The notes beneath the pieces were generated by a model. It had not been told where the DNA came from. It did not search any database and saw only the letters and a list, made by a program, of their open reading frames with translations. The translations under genes and the position numbers were made by a program. A stretch of 64,000 bases of DNA. Source: Candidatus Hydrogenedens sp. GTDB taxonomy: Bacteria; Hydrogenedentota; Hydrogenedentia; Hydrogenedentales; JAEUWI01. The stretch is from NCBI GenBank assembly GCA_016125095.1, contig WGMK01000006.1, positions 62,001 to 126,000 on the forward strand. The letters run 5' to 3'. Shown in pieces: positions 10,501 to 18,182 of the stretch; the stretch's first letter is position 1, and every line of letters starts with the position of its first letter.

Positions 10501-11887
10501 CGCCGTACATGGTCTGCACGGTGGCCTGCGTGCCGCCCACCTCCATCTTCTTCACCACCTCGCGCATGTTCTGCGCGTGGAGATCCTGCTCGCCGCGTAC
10601 CTTCGCGATGCCCCAGTCGATGACCGTCGTCTCGCCGAACTCGCCCACCATCACGTTCATGGGCTTCAAGTCGCGGTGGATGACCCCGCGGCTGTGGGCG
10701 TAGGCCATGGCCTGGCAGATATCCAGAAAGTGCGTCAGAATCTGCAGCCGGTCTTTCAGATCCTTGCAGTCTTTCAGCTTGTCCTGAATAGACTGCCCTT
10801 TGATGAAACGCATGGTGTAGTAGAGCGTGCCATCATCGCGATACCCCATTTCATAAATCGGGATAATCGCCGGGTGCTCCAGCTGGCCGGTGACATGGGC
10901 TTCCTGCAGGAACCGCGCAATAATCGGCACGGTCAACAGGTCCATCGTGGGCGCGCCCTCTTTCGTGCGCGTCAGGGTGGCCCCCTGTACGCGCCCCGGC
11001 AGCAGCGTCTTCAGCGCGATTTCGCGGCCCAGGTGCTTGTCGTGCACGATGTCGATCTGGCCCATGCCGCCCTGCGCGAGCGTGCGCACCGAGCGGTACC
11101 GCCCCGGATGTTCGCGCACCGCGGGCACCGCCTGTCCGCTGCCGCCGCTCGGGCCGCCGCCCTGCAGGTCGGCCAGCGTCACCGCGTTGGAAGGCCGACC
11201 CTTCATGGGCACGGTCGAGCCGGTGCTCGTGCCGAAGTGGCTGCCCTCGCTGGCCACGGTTTCCATGTTCGACCGCTGCCCCGGCGGCACCGAGGCGATC
11301 GTCTGCATGTTCGAGCGGTCGCCTTCCGGCACGGACGCAATGGTCTGCATGTGCGAACGGTCTGCATCCGGCACCGAAGCGATGGTCTGCATATTCGAGC
11401 GGTCCGCATCGGGCACCGATTCGATGGTAGGCACTTCGGCCTGGTCGGCATCCGGCACCGAGGCGATCGTCTGCATGTGGGACCGCTCCTCCGCCGGAGC
11501 CGACGCGAGGGTCTGCATGTTCGAGCGGTCGAGCGGCGACGCCCCCATGACCGTTTCGGCCTGGGTCGACTGGCTGGCCATGATGCCGAGCGTTTCCGCC
11601 GCGGACGGATCCCCGTACAGGGACTCGCCCAGCGTCCGCAGCGATTCCTCGTCCGCGTTCATGCGCTTGAGCGCCTCGTGCACGTTCCCCGATTCCTGAA
11701 TAATCGAGTCCGTGGTGGCTTCCAGCGCGAGCCGGTCCTGTTCGGATATCGTGCCGGCCGCCACCAGCAGCGATCCGAGGTCTTTCTCGGCCGACGCCGT
11801 CTGCCCCGCCACCTCCGCCAGATGGTTCACGGGAATCTTCCGTTCACGCACGGCCAACAGGCCGAACAGCATGTTGCGCTCTTTCAT
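7553..11887 (-). CDS. Membrane Ser/Thr protein kinase with Thr-rich 14-aa repeats and C-terminal WD40 propeller
   Basis: 1444 aa. The ATG at 11887 is chosen because AGGGGAG lies 8 bases upstream; an earlier in-frame start has no such site. Layout: an N-terminal acidic region (1-115); seven 14-residue repeats of the form DRSNMQTIASVPDA (about 120-214); a Hanks-type kinase domain (about 264-560) with the GGMG glycine loop, an IALK lysine near 293, HRDLKPMN at 404-411 and DWG instead of DFG at 424-426; one membrane helix near 600; two short NEAEAxKQKGIAE repeats that are probably a coiled coil; then WD40 repeats to the end (GHTGEV, GHADAVQSLAFSPDGSRLASASLDG). The kinase faces the cytoplasm and the propeller should be periplasmic. 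It is transcribed divergently from the CsgG-like lipoprotein gene. Confidence 0.9.
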   Translation of the reverse strand: MKERNMLFGLLAVRERKIPVNHLAEVAGQTASAEKDLGSLLVAAGTISEQDRLALEATTDSIIQESGNVHEALKRMNADEESLRTLGESLYGDPSAAETLGIMASQSTQAETVMGASPLDRSNMQTLASAPAEERSHMQTIASVPDADQAEVPTIESVPDADRSNMQTIASVPDADRSHMQTIASVPEGDRSNMQTIASVPPGQRSNMETVASEGSHFGTSTGSTVPMKGRPSNAVTLADLQGGGPSGGSGQAVPAVREHPGRYRSVRTLAQGGMGQIDIVHDKHLGREIALKTLLPGRVQGATLTRTKEGAPTMDLLTVPIIARFLQEAHVTGQLEHPAIIPIYEMGYRDDGTLYYTMRFIKGQSIQDKLKDCKDLKDRLQILTHFLDICQAMAYAHSRGVIHRDLKPMNVMVGEFGETTVIDWGIAKVRGEQDLHAQNMREVVKKMEVGGTQATVQTMYGATMGSPYYMPPEQAAGRTDEINERADIYALGAILYVILAGQPPYHGMNVREFLAKVGDFPPKPVLEIEPNAPKELAAVVAKAMAKDPKDRYQTAGELADEVQNFLSGGLVSAYDYNFSELLRRFYKKHKRVIQTAASLSAALLVVIVAYSAVATYLWRYAEEQRGIAVVNEAEAIKQKGIAEVNEAEAVKQKGIAETNEERAKRELYYAKVGLAAGSIDEHLMAKARLQLATAPAVYRNWEWGRLEQMAHADLMTIRGGGNAVAYGDGYIVAGQDKGGIDVTDDQTGERLHRLIEETGTGYAFDFSAASDRVALLEQTGAHVWDARSGEKIYSYDDPVEPGRIVVRQASLSADGSRYAMLNRDNMVRVVALPGGEELYSAPLRQAAGMAVLLSPDGSLLFTVGQVMSDTGVEVRYEVIRLEDGKSLGSAATEQRFPINAAAFSPDNQYLAIAGEYDGVKVIPLSGADTVFTLGGRYNIENTVAFSADSLHLAAGTRDGDLYALDLATGAKQAVSKAHGDQIRTVKFDEATGRVVTASYDRTAKLWEFRGGTAAGLTPIAELSGHDEALFDAAFSPDGGRLATVSFDRRTKVWDLRNEMELLPASNLAYDPDNALMAGAVGNAVVVWRTSDGHRALTLEGHTGEVGLIAFSPASKRIAAIGGEPGSKELIVWSSETGEETGRAAVADDATQLGLSQSGTRAAVVAKNMVTLYSIDGVEPLEAPIEGNFVLDASHRTIAFAAANTEGDAKTKDLYVVNFNTATPITVRSLGETFAVSLAFDHGGQHIAAGLWLKEGAENDLRVTLVPLQDTAQEVTFTTGHGNGITTLAFSGDDKTLATGSKDNDIRLFNAADGAALTTIQGHADAVQSLAFSPDGSRLASASLDGTFMLWNTDPATTEPEVLMLHNQARTAEGQVVRPDFVQFSEDGTRLATLTSGRALPPYILRTVPWADAPQQAEDQTDEAYEETLLDHMEAYKRAQWQGK
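11246..11530 (-). repeat. Seven tandem 42-bp units coding 14-aa Thr repeats in the kinase
   Basis: The juxtamembrane-free N-terminal region of the kinase contains successive units DRSNMQTLASAPAE, ERSHMQTIASVPDA, DQAEVPTIESVPDA, DRSNMQTIASVPDA, DRSHMQTIASVPEG, DRSNMQTIASVPPG and QRSNMETVASEG. The threonine and the following aliphatic residue are kept in every unit, while the flanks vary. The DNA units are similar but not identical, so selection on the protein is likely. Confidence 0.85.
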
Positions 11888-11969
11888 GGCAGGCTCCCCT
11901 CGGGCCCCGGCGCGGGGCCATTCAGCGCACTTTCGGACATCCGCCATAGCATATGCAAGGGGTATTCGG

Positions 11970-11998
11970 TTTACAACCGGAGTGCTTTGTGGTATCGT
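11970..11998 (+). promoter_or_regulatory. Candidate sigma70-type promoter for the CsgG-like lipoprotein operon
   Basis: TTTACA at 11970-11975 and TATCGT at 11993-11998 are separated by 17 bases. A GGAGGT ribosome site (12010-12015) and the start codon at 12028 follow. The 140-bp gap is divergent and must also hold the promoter of the kinase gene on the other strand, for which I see no clear match. Confidence 0.4.
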
Positions 11999-12027
11999 TC
12001 ACACCTGTACGGAGGTAACGGGGTTCC

Positions 12028-14343
12028 ATGAAAAAGCAAGCCATCGCGCTGATGTGTTTGGGCGTGCTGATCGCGGGTTGCGCGGGGGAGCAAGACTCCC
12101 GCTACGTGCGCGACGGCAAGCAGTACGGCGTTACCGAAGACGGCGTCTTCCGGGGACGCTGGTGGAGCTACTACGAACGCGGCGCCTCGTATCTGGCGGG
12201 CGGTTTCTACGACGAAGCCATCGCCGATTTCGAAGTGGCCCTGCGCGGTCGCGACCGCGATTCCTGGCGCGCCCGCACCTACGGCCTGCATTTCGTCGAA
12301 TTCTTCCCCAACCGCGAGCTGGGCGTGGCCTATTTCGAGCAGGGCAACCTCGACACCGCCGAGGAGTACCTGAAGCGCTCCGTGGGCCAGATTGAAACCG
12401 AGCGCGCGCTCAAGTATCTGGACGACATCAAGCGCGCCCGCATCGCCAGCGGCGTGGTGCAGGATGCCTCCGCGCCCGAGTTGTCGGCCGTCATTAAGTT
12501 TACGCGGCTGATTCCCTCGCCCGGCGCGGCCGCCCCGAAGGCGGAGCAGCAATCGATGGCCGTGCCGCCGCGCGACATGCTCCACGGCATGGCGGCCCAG
12601 GAAGCCGCAGTCTTCGCCTCCACCAACGCGGTATTTGCGCAAGCCAACCCCTTCAAGCCAGTGGCCTCGGTTCCGCCGCCCCCGGCCGAGCCTGAGCCGG
12701 TCGAACTCGACGGCAAGATGCTCTTGGCCGAGCCGCTTTTCGAGCTCGAGCTCGACACGCAGGACGACAACGGCGTGTCGGAGGTGACCATCGGCGGCAA
12801 TCCGCTCTATCAGCGCGGCAGCCAGACCAGCAATTCGCAGACCAAGGAACTCTCCTTCGCCGAGGGCGCGCACACGCTCGCCCTGAAGGCCACCGACCTG
12901 GCCGACAAGACGGTAGAGCAGCAGGTGGAAGTGGTGGTCGACCTGACCGCGCCGACCATCGGTGTGTTCAGCCCCATCGAGCCCACGGTGACCGAGGAAG
13001 GCACGATCATCCTCGAGGGTTCTGGCGTCGATACGAACGGCGTCTCGGGCGTGTCGATCGACCAGCGCCTGATTGCCGACGGCGGCGGCCGCCCACAGGT
13101 GGATTTCGATTCGGAACTGCCGCTGGGCGATGGCGCCAACTCCTTCATTCTCGCCGCGCGCGACCAGGCCGGCAATGAAGGCCGCACGGCGGTGAAGGTG
13201 TTCCGCGGCGATGCCGACAGCCTCGAGGCCAAGCTGTGGCTGCTGGAGCAGAAATACCCCGAGCGCCTCCGCTTCGCGCTGGCCGACACGCGCCTGCTGG
13301 ATGCCCTGCTGGCGGCCACCCCCGCGCAGGCTGGCCACGAAATCCGCATCAAGTCGCCCGCGCTCGACCGCCCCTATTACCACAACCGCACGCTGCAGAT
13401 TAGCGGCGAGGTGGTGACGCAGACCAAGGTGGCTTCGCTGCTCATTAATGGCGAGCCCTTCACCAACCTGACCGGCGCGCCGAAGGAAAGCTTCAACCGC
13501 CGCATTCCGATCGACCGTTCGGAATTCGTGAACGGCGCGCTGACCAAGACCATCACCATCGCCGCGAAGGACGTGGACGGCAACGAGCTGACCAAAGAAT
13601 TCGCGGTAGAGGTGAAGGAAGTCGGCACGAGCAACGAGGCCTCGAAGATGCCCGTGGCCGTGCTGGGTTTCGCGGGATACCAGGGCGTGTCGGAAGATCG
13701 CCCGCCCTACTTGCAACTGGCCACCACCGGTGCCCTGAACGACCTGAACCGATTCAGCGTGCTCGACCGCACCCGCCTGGAGCAGGTGCTGACCGAACAG
13801 CAGCTTTCCGCCGACATCGGCGACCCCGGCCAGGCGCTCGAAATCGGCCGCGTGATTCCCGCGCAGGCCTTCCTCATGGGCGATGTTTTCTCCTTCGGCA
13901 AGGGGCTGGAACTAAAGACCCGCGTCATCAGCACCGAATCGACCGAGGTGCTCAAGACGCTCGACGTCTACATCGAGGATGCCTCGACGCCGGAGTTGCT
14001 TGAGCAGGGCGCCCAGCGCCTGGCCGCCATGATGGCGCAGGAGTTCCCGCGCCTCGTGGGCTCGGTGCTTGAAGTCCGCGCCTCCGGCAGCCGCACCCAG
14101 CTGCGGCTCGACCTGACCGACGACAAACTCGAGCCCGGCCGCTATGTCGTGCTGGTTTCGAAGACCCCGGACGAAGTCGACCCCGATACCGGCGAAGTGA
14201 TCTGGCCGGGCGAGGAAGTCATCGTCGGACGCGCGCGTATCGATAACGTCACTTCGACGGGCTCGACCGCGACCCTGGTGGAAACGAACGAATCACAGGA
14301 GACTACGGGTGTTGCACAAGGCATGCCGGCCGTCACTATGTAA
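12028..14343 (+). CDS. TPR / Ig-like / CsgG-like outer-membrane lipoprotein
   Basis: 771 aa with a lipobox (LIAGC, Cys18). Residues about 50-140 hold tetratricopeptide-like helices (SYLAGGFYDEAIADFEVAL, GVAYFEQGNLDTAEEYLKR). Residues about 230-540 contain repeated Ig-like/cadherin-like strands with phrases such as VDLTAPTIGVFSP and AARDQAGNEG. Residues about 545-680 resemble the CsgG/curli-assembly or LpoB-type domain: PVAVLGFAGYQG, then TGALNDLNRFSVLDRTRLEQVLTEQQLS and IPAQAFLMGDV. CsgG-like domains form or regulate outer-membrane secretion channels, whereas the N-terminal scaffold suggests an accessory, possibly oligomeric, periplasmic part. The last 35 bases overlap the start of the barrel-protein gene, so the two are translationally coupled. 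Confidence 0.8.
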   Translation: MKKQAIALMCLGVLIAGCAGEQDSRYVRDGKQYGVTEDGVFRGRWWSYYERGASYLAGGFYDEAIADFEVALRGRDRDSWRARTYGLHFVEFFPNRELGVAYFEQGNLDTAEEYLKRSVGQIETERALKYLDDIKRARIASGVVQDASAPELSAVIKFTRLIPSPGAAAPKAEQQSMAVPPRDMLHGMAAQEAAVFASTNAVFAQANPFKPVASVPPPPAEPEPVELDGKMLLAEPLFELELDTQDDNGVSEVTIGGNPLYQRGSQTSNSQTKELSFAEGAHTLALKATDLADKTVEQQVEVVVDLTAPTIGVFSPIEPTVTEEGTIILEGSGVDTNGVSGVSIDQRLIADGGGRPQVDFDSELPLGDGANSFILAARDQAGNEGRTAVKVFRGDADSLEAKLWLLEQKYPERLRFALADTRLLDALLAATPAQAGHEIRIKSPALDRPYYHNRTLQISGEVVTQTKVASLLINGEPFTNLTGAPKESFNRRIPIDRSEFVNGALTKTITIAAKDVDGNELTKEFAVEVKEVGTSNEASKMPVAVLGFAGYQGVSEDRPPYLQLATTGALNDLNRFSVLDRTRLEQVLTEQQLSADIGDPGQALEIGRVIPAQAFLMGDVFSFGKGLELKTRVISTESTEVLKTLDVYIEDASTPELLEQGAQRLAAMMAQEFPRLVGSVLEVRASGSRTQLRLDLTDDKLEPGRYVVLVSKTPDEVDPDTGEVIWPGEEVIVGRARIDNVTSTGSTATLVETNESQETTGVAQGMPAVTM

Positions 14344-15736
14344 GGCTGCCCTCGCCATCGCGCTCGTGGGTTCGGGCGCGGCATGGGGACAGGGTGCCAC
14401 TTTCAACGTCAACTCGTCGCCGAATCCGGTGGGCTCGGGCGCCCGCGCGCTCGGCATGGGCGCCGCGTTCATCGCCATCGCCGACGACGCCACCGCCGCC
14501 TCCTGGAATCCCGGCGGCCTCACCCAGCTCGAGCGCCCGGAACTCTCCCTCGTCTACGCCTGGAAGAGCTTCGGCGAGGATTTCGAAAGCTGGACGCATC
14601 CCGAGCTGAGCAACGACCACGAGGTCGATCTCTCCGAGATCAACTACGCCAGCTTCGTGTATCCCCTGCGCCGCACCATCGCGGGCCGCAACGTCGTGTT
14701 CAGCATGAACTACCTCACGCAGTACAACTTCGACCGCGACCTCGACCTGCGGCTGCACCAGAACACCGCGCTCACCACCACCACGGCCAACGTGAGCACC
14801 GCCCTCAAATACCGCCAGCGCGGCTCCATCGCGTCGCTCTCCCCCGCCTTCGCCTTCGAGCTCACCGACACCATCTCCGTCGGCGTAACCTGGAATATCT
14901 ACAACCAGGATCTGCTGCCCGACAACGAATGGAAAGTGCGCCAGGAAGAGCGCCGCCAGGTCCGCATCGGCGGCGTGCCCGTGGGCGTGCCCGTGTTCCT
15001 CTCGCAGAAAGAGGACTTCGAGGACTTCGACGGCCACAACTTCACCTTCGGCGCGCTCTGGAAGCCCAATTCGCGCTGGGGCGTCGGCGCGGTGTACCAC
15101 ACCGGCTTCGATGCGGACATCAATTACTCGGTCACGACCATCGCCTCGAACGGTTTCTACCGCGACCGGCGCAGCAAGCAGACCATCGAGTTCCCCCGCG
15201 CCTATGGCGTCGGCGTGTCGTACCGCTTCCCCGACGACCGGCTTACGCTTTCCTTCGACGTGACCCGCCGCGACTGGAACGACTTCCGCATCAAGGATCC
15301 GTACAACCCGAGCTTCCTGAACAAGTACCGCTCGGGCGTAACCGGCGAGCCCATGTTCATCGCGCCGAAGATCGACCCGACCTACACGGTGCGCCTGGGC
15401 GCCGAATACGTGTTCGTGAACGACAAGGCCCCCGAGCAGAACTTCATGCCCAGCCTGCGCGCCGGCCTGTTCTACGATCCTGAACCCGCCAGCGGCCGCA
15501 CCACCACCTTTTGGGATTACGGCTTCCAGCGCTGGGACCGCGGCGATGGCTCGGTGGACGACATCTTCGGCGCCACCCTCGGTGTCGGTCTGCTCATGTA
15601 CGACCGCGTCAACCTCGACTTCGCCTACATCTACCGCTGGGGCCGGGACGTCCGCCAGGACACCCTCAACCTCGCCGGCACCGACGTCGACGTCGACCAG
15701 CACCAGTTCTACCTCTCGACCGTCATTTACTTCTAA
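14309..15736 (+). CDS. FadL/PorV-like outer-membrane beta-barrel protein
   Basis: 475 aa from a GTG at 14309, with AGGAG about 8 bases upstream and inside the preceding gene. A signal peptide (ALAIALVGSGAAWGQG) is followed by the motif GSGARALGMGAAFIAIADDATAASWNPGGL, shared by the FadL/OmpP1 and PorV/UPF0164 barrel families, in which an N-terminal plug precedes a beta-barrel. The rest alternates polar and hydrophobic residues with aromatic girdles and ends in FYLSTVIYF, the terminal aromatic typical of Bam-inserted proteins. The substrate is unknown. Coupling to the CsgG-like lipoprotein suggests a joint outer-membrane apparatus, possibly for secretion or surface assembly. Confidence 0.85.
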   Translation: MLHKACRPSLCKAALAIALVGSGAAWGQGATFNVNSSPNPVGSGARALGMGAAFIAIADDATAASWNPGGLTQLERPELSLVYAWKSFGEDFESWTHPELSNDHEVDLSEINYASFVYPLRRTIAGRNVVFSMNYLTQYNFDRDLDLRLHQNTALTTTTANVSTALKYRQRGSIASLSPAFAFELTDTISVGVTWNIYNQDLLPDNEWKVRQEERRQVRIGGVPVGVPVFLSQKEDFEDFDGHNFTFGALWKPNSRWGVGAVYHTGFDADINYSVTTIASNGFYRDRRSKQTIEFPRAYGVGVSYRFPDDRLTLSFDVTRRDWNDFRIKDPYNPSFLNKYRSGVTGEPMFIAPKIDPTYTVRLGAEYVFVNDKAPEQNFMPSLRAGLFYDPEPASGRTTTFWDYGFQRWDRGDGSVDDIFGATLGVGLLMYDRVNLDFAYIYRWGRDVRQDTLNLAGTDVDVDQHQFYLSTVIYF

Positions 15737-15845
15737 TACCGGGGCGGTGCTGGAGACGCCGAAGCGCCTCAGCAAATTTCGAGAAGTCCTGATTGCGCTG
15801 GTGAACCGATGCCCCTGTGAGCGCGCCCAGACAGGCTTAATGTTC

Positions 15846-16052
15846 CAATGGCGGCAGCAGTCGATTCATCCAAAGCCCCGGGGTAGTGACGTAGCTTCGC
15901 GCGGGATTGCCAGGAGCGAAAGTAGCTTGGAGGCCTGCGGGGGGACCCACAACTGCGGCAGCAGTTGAATTATCCCTAGCCCCGGGTTGCGCCGCGTCTT
16001 CGCGGGGCTACCCGGGGAACCGGGACGCCCGGACCAACCGCGGCAGCGGTTG
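15846..16052. repeat. Cluster of palindromic extragenic elements
   Basis: The 335-base gap between 15737 and 16071 holds no gene. It contains CAACTGC-GGCA-GCAGTTG (15950-15967), a compound hairpin CCCCGGGT...ACCCGGGG enclosing CCGCG-TCTT-CGCGG (15980-16017), and CAACCGC-GGCA-GCGGTTG (16035-16052). A diverged partial copy (GGCGGCAGCAGTCGATTCATC, then AGCCCCGGGG) starts at about 15850. The two outer palindromes share the GCGGCAGC core and differ by compensating changes, so paired structure has been kept. This looks like a REP/BIME-type element family; it may also stop transcription of the barrel gene. Confidence 0.65.
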
Positions 16053-16071
16053 CTGAAACGCCGCCTTGCCT

Positions 16072-16707
16072 TCAGGCGCCGAGCGGCTCGAAACGGCGCT
16101 CGGCGTTGTCGTATTCGGAGAGGCAGCCCTCGGCGATATTGAAATACCAGCCGTGCAGCGCCAGCTTGCCCGCCGTCATCCGCTCTTCCACAAACGGAAA
16201 GCTGTGCAGGTTTTCCAGCGACAACAGAATGGCCGCCTGCTCCGCCGCGCACTGCAAAAACGCCAGTTCGCGTCCGTTGAATTCCTGCACCACCCGATCG
16301 CGCACCGGCGCCGCTATCGACATCCACCGCTCGATAAAGCCCGTGCCCCCAGCCACATTTATCCCCTCCATCAGCGCCTTGATACCGCCGCATTGCGAAT
16401 GACCCAGCACCACAATGTGCTCGATTTCCAGGTAACACACCGCGAATTCCAGCGCCGCGCTCACGCCATGCCGGCCCGAATCGCTCTCGAAGGGCGGAAC
16501 CAGGTTCGCCACGTTCCGCACGGTGAACAGATCGCCCGGGCCGCAATTGGTGAGGATGGCCGGATCCACCCGCGAATCCGAACAGCCAATGACCATCGTC
16601 TTCGGACTCTGGCCTTGCTGCAAGGCGTCGAATCGCGAAGTATCCTGGCCGAAGTAGTCTTCCTGAAACGCGCGGAACCCCTGAATAAAGCGATCGATAT
16701 CTGGCAT
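16072..16707 (-). CDS. can: Beta-class carbonic anhydrase
   Basis: 211 aa, the usual length. It interconverts CO2 and bicarbonate in the cytoplasm. Zinc ligands and catalytic dyad are all present: Cys42-x-Asp44-x-Arg46 in GCSDSRVDP, then His103 and Cys106 in GHSQCGGI. The VRNVANLVPP and AALEFAVCYLEI segments are also diagnostic. The gene stands alone on the minus strand, downstream of the GntR gene and separated from it by a terminator-like hairpin. No sign of truncation. Confidence 0.95.
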   Translation of the reverse strand: MPDIDRFIQGFRAFQEDYFGQDTSRFDALQQGQSPKTMVIGCSDSRVDPAILTNCGPGDLFTVRNVANLVPPFESDSGRHGVSAALEFAVCYLEIEHIVVLGHSQCGGIKALMEGINVAGGTGFIERWMSIAAPVRDRVVQEFNGRELAFLQCAAEQAAILLSLENLHSFPFVEERMTAGKLALHGWYFNIAEGCLSEYDNAERRFEPLGA

Positions 16708-16758
16708 ACACAGCCTCCAGAAGCGTCAGTGTACGTAACCACCCGCGCGCAATGCCAA

Positions 16759-16793
16759 GCGGCCCGGCTGGGAAACACTCCCGGCCGGGCCGC
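16759..16793 (-). terminator. Terminator-like hairpin after the GntR gene
   Basis: A 15-bp stem with one mismatch (GCGGCCCGGCTGGGA against TCCCGGCCGGGCCGC) encloses AACAC. On the minus strand it follows the GntR stop at 16835 by about 42 bases; the T-tract after it is poor. Confidence 0.5.
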
Positions 16794-16834
16794 TTGCAAT
16801 ACGCCATCGGCTCCCCGCAGCTGCAGGGACGCGA

Positions 16835-17305
16835 TTATCCCTTCTTGAGCTCCGCCAGGATGCTCGCCGGCATCGTCGAATACGGCGTGCCACTGCCCGC
16901 CAGGCAGCGCTTCAGCACCGCCGTGCACTCGCGCTCGTTCATGCCTGCGGCCTTGGCTTCGCACGCCACTTCATACATGCGCGCCGCGATGCGCTCGCGC
17001 GCTTCCGACTTGCACTTCTTCTCCACGCCTTCCTTCACAAACACGCCCATGCCGCGGCGCGTGTACAGCAGGCCCATCACTTCCAGGTCGCGGTACGATT
17101 TCACCACGGTGTTCGGGTTCACGCCCAGGATTTCCGACAGTTCGCGCACCGAAGGCAGCTGGCTGCCCGCGGTGATACGCCCCGATGCGATGGCAAACCG
17201 GACATGATTCTCGATTTGCGTGTACACCGGAACGCTGCTGTGAAGGTCGATGGTGGAAAAAGACGCAAGGAGCGCTTCGTCCAGTTCATGGTGGGGACGT
17301 TGCAT
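16835..17305 (-). CDS. GntR-family transcriptional regulator (YtrA-like)
   Basis: 156 aa from the ATG at 17305, which has GAGGAA 6-7 bases upstream; a second ATG at 17320 lacks this. Residues about 22-90 are a GntR winged helix: VPVYTQIENHVRFAIASGRITAGSQLPSVRELSEILGVNPNTVVKSYRDLEVMGLLYTRRGMGVFV. The effector region is only about 65 residues of helix (ARERIAARMYEVACEAKAAGMNERECTAVLKR), which fits the short-tailed YtrA subfamily rather than FadR or HutC types. YtrA proteins usually repress a neighbouring ABC-transporter operon, but none is seen here; the gene just upstream encodes an unknown protein. Confidence 0.85.
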   Translation of the reverse strand: MQRPHHELDEALLASFSTIDLHSSVPVYTQIENHVRFAIASGRITAGSQLPSVRELSEILGVNPNTVVKSYRDLEVMGLLYTRRGMGVFVKEGVEKKCKSEARERIAARMYEVACEAKAAGMNERECTAVLKRCLAGSGTPYSTMPASILAELKKG

Positions 17306-17387
17306 GGTAAGGTTCCTCATGGGTTTGCTGTGTAGCAGTCTGGCACCAGTGTACCAGATCGATATTTCCAAAGGCAAGACATTATTT

Positions 17388-17945
17388 TCAGGACTTCTGC
17401 TTCAGGCGCCGCCGTACGGAGCGCGCCATGCGCAAATCATCCACGCGCCGCACCACTTCATGCGCCGCTTCGCAAAGCTCCCCCAATTGCAAGGCCTGGT
17501 AAAACGTATGGCATCCGGGACACACATACAAGTGTTCCAGCATGACGAGCCGCTGCTCAGGAGGAAGGCCACGGGAGAAAATACACGATGGGTCGTGCCG
17601 ATGCAAGAGATCTTCCACCAAAAAATCTTTGTGCTTGCGCAGGGTCTGATGCATCACAATGCCCGCCATGGCCAACGACAACAGATATTCATCCATCTCA
17701 ATCTTCGCGTACTGGCTCAATCGCGAAGAATCCACCAGCGGCAGCATGATTGCGCCCGGCTGCACTTCCACCAGTTCAGCATAGGCCTGATCGGTAAAAA
17801 TCAGCCGCGGCATCCGCTGCCGCAAGGCATCCACAAAGGTCACGGCAGACTGCTGTGCATTCGCATAGGCCACGAAACGCGCCAGATCGAACGTCGAACG
17901 GCTGATACTGCCAACCTGATAATTCACCCCGGCTCCACCGCGCAT
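17388..17945 (-). CDS. Unknown cytoplasmic protein with a CxxC motif
   Basis: 185 aa from the ATG at 17945, which has GGAGG 5 bases upstream; an in-frame TTG at 17957 lies inside that ribosome site and is unlikely. No signal or membrane segment. The only recognisable feature is CIFSRGLPPEQRLVMLEHLYVCPGCHTFY at about residues 127-155, where CPGC with an earlier Cys and nearby His could bind a metal, as in anti-sigma zinc modules. The C-terminus is basic (MARSVRRRLKQKS). It lies 83 bases upstream of the GntR gene on the same strand. Function not recognised. Confidence 0.6.
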   Translation of the reverse strand: MRGGAGVNYQVGSISRSTFDLARFVAYANAQQSAVTFVDALRQRMPRLIFTDQAYAELVEVQPGAIMLPLVDSSRLSQYAKIEMDEYLLSLAMAGIVMHQTLRKHKDFLVEDLLHRHDPSCIFSRGLPPEQRLVMLEHLYVCPGCHTFYQALQLGELCEAAHEVVRRVDDLRMARSVRRRLKQKS

Positions 17946-18135
17946 AAGAGCCTCCAACCACCTTGGAAACGGCCGGCGTCATCCCGGCGCCCCTGCGCCC
18001 GGCATGCCACCCCGCGCCAACCCTTTCCCACAGCAGACACTATCCTATAGCGTACCCTCCTCCAAACGCAAAGCGGTGAAAATCCCGAAAAGCAGCCCCG
18101 AAGAAAGGCATCGCTCAAAGCACGGGCGCCCACTT

Positions 18136-18171
18136 CCCCGCGGCGGAGGGCGCGCGCCCTCCGCCGCGGGG
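18136..18171 (-). terminator. Very strong GC palindrome after the delta-60-repeat gene
   Basis: An 18+18 bp perfect palindrome (CCCCGCGGCGGAGGGCGC and its complement) lies 12 bases beyond the stop codon at 18183. There is no clear T-tract, so factor-dependent or GC-hairpin termination is more likely than a classical intrinsic terminator. Confidence 0.55.
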
Positions 18172-18182
18172 TGATGGGCGGG

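Noticed and set aside
10118..12031. A 637-codon open frame on the + strand opposite the large kinase gene
   Set aside because: It is antisense to a clear kinase-WD40 protein; the Arg/His-rich composition is typical of a GC-rich shadow.
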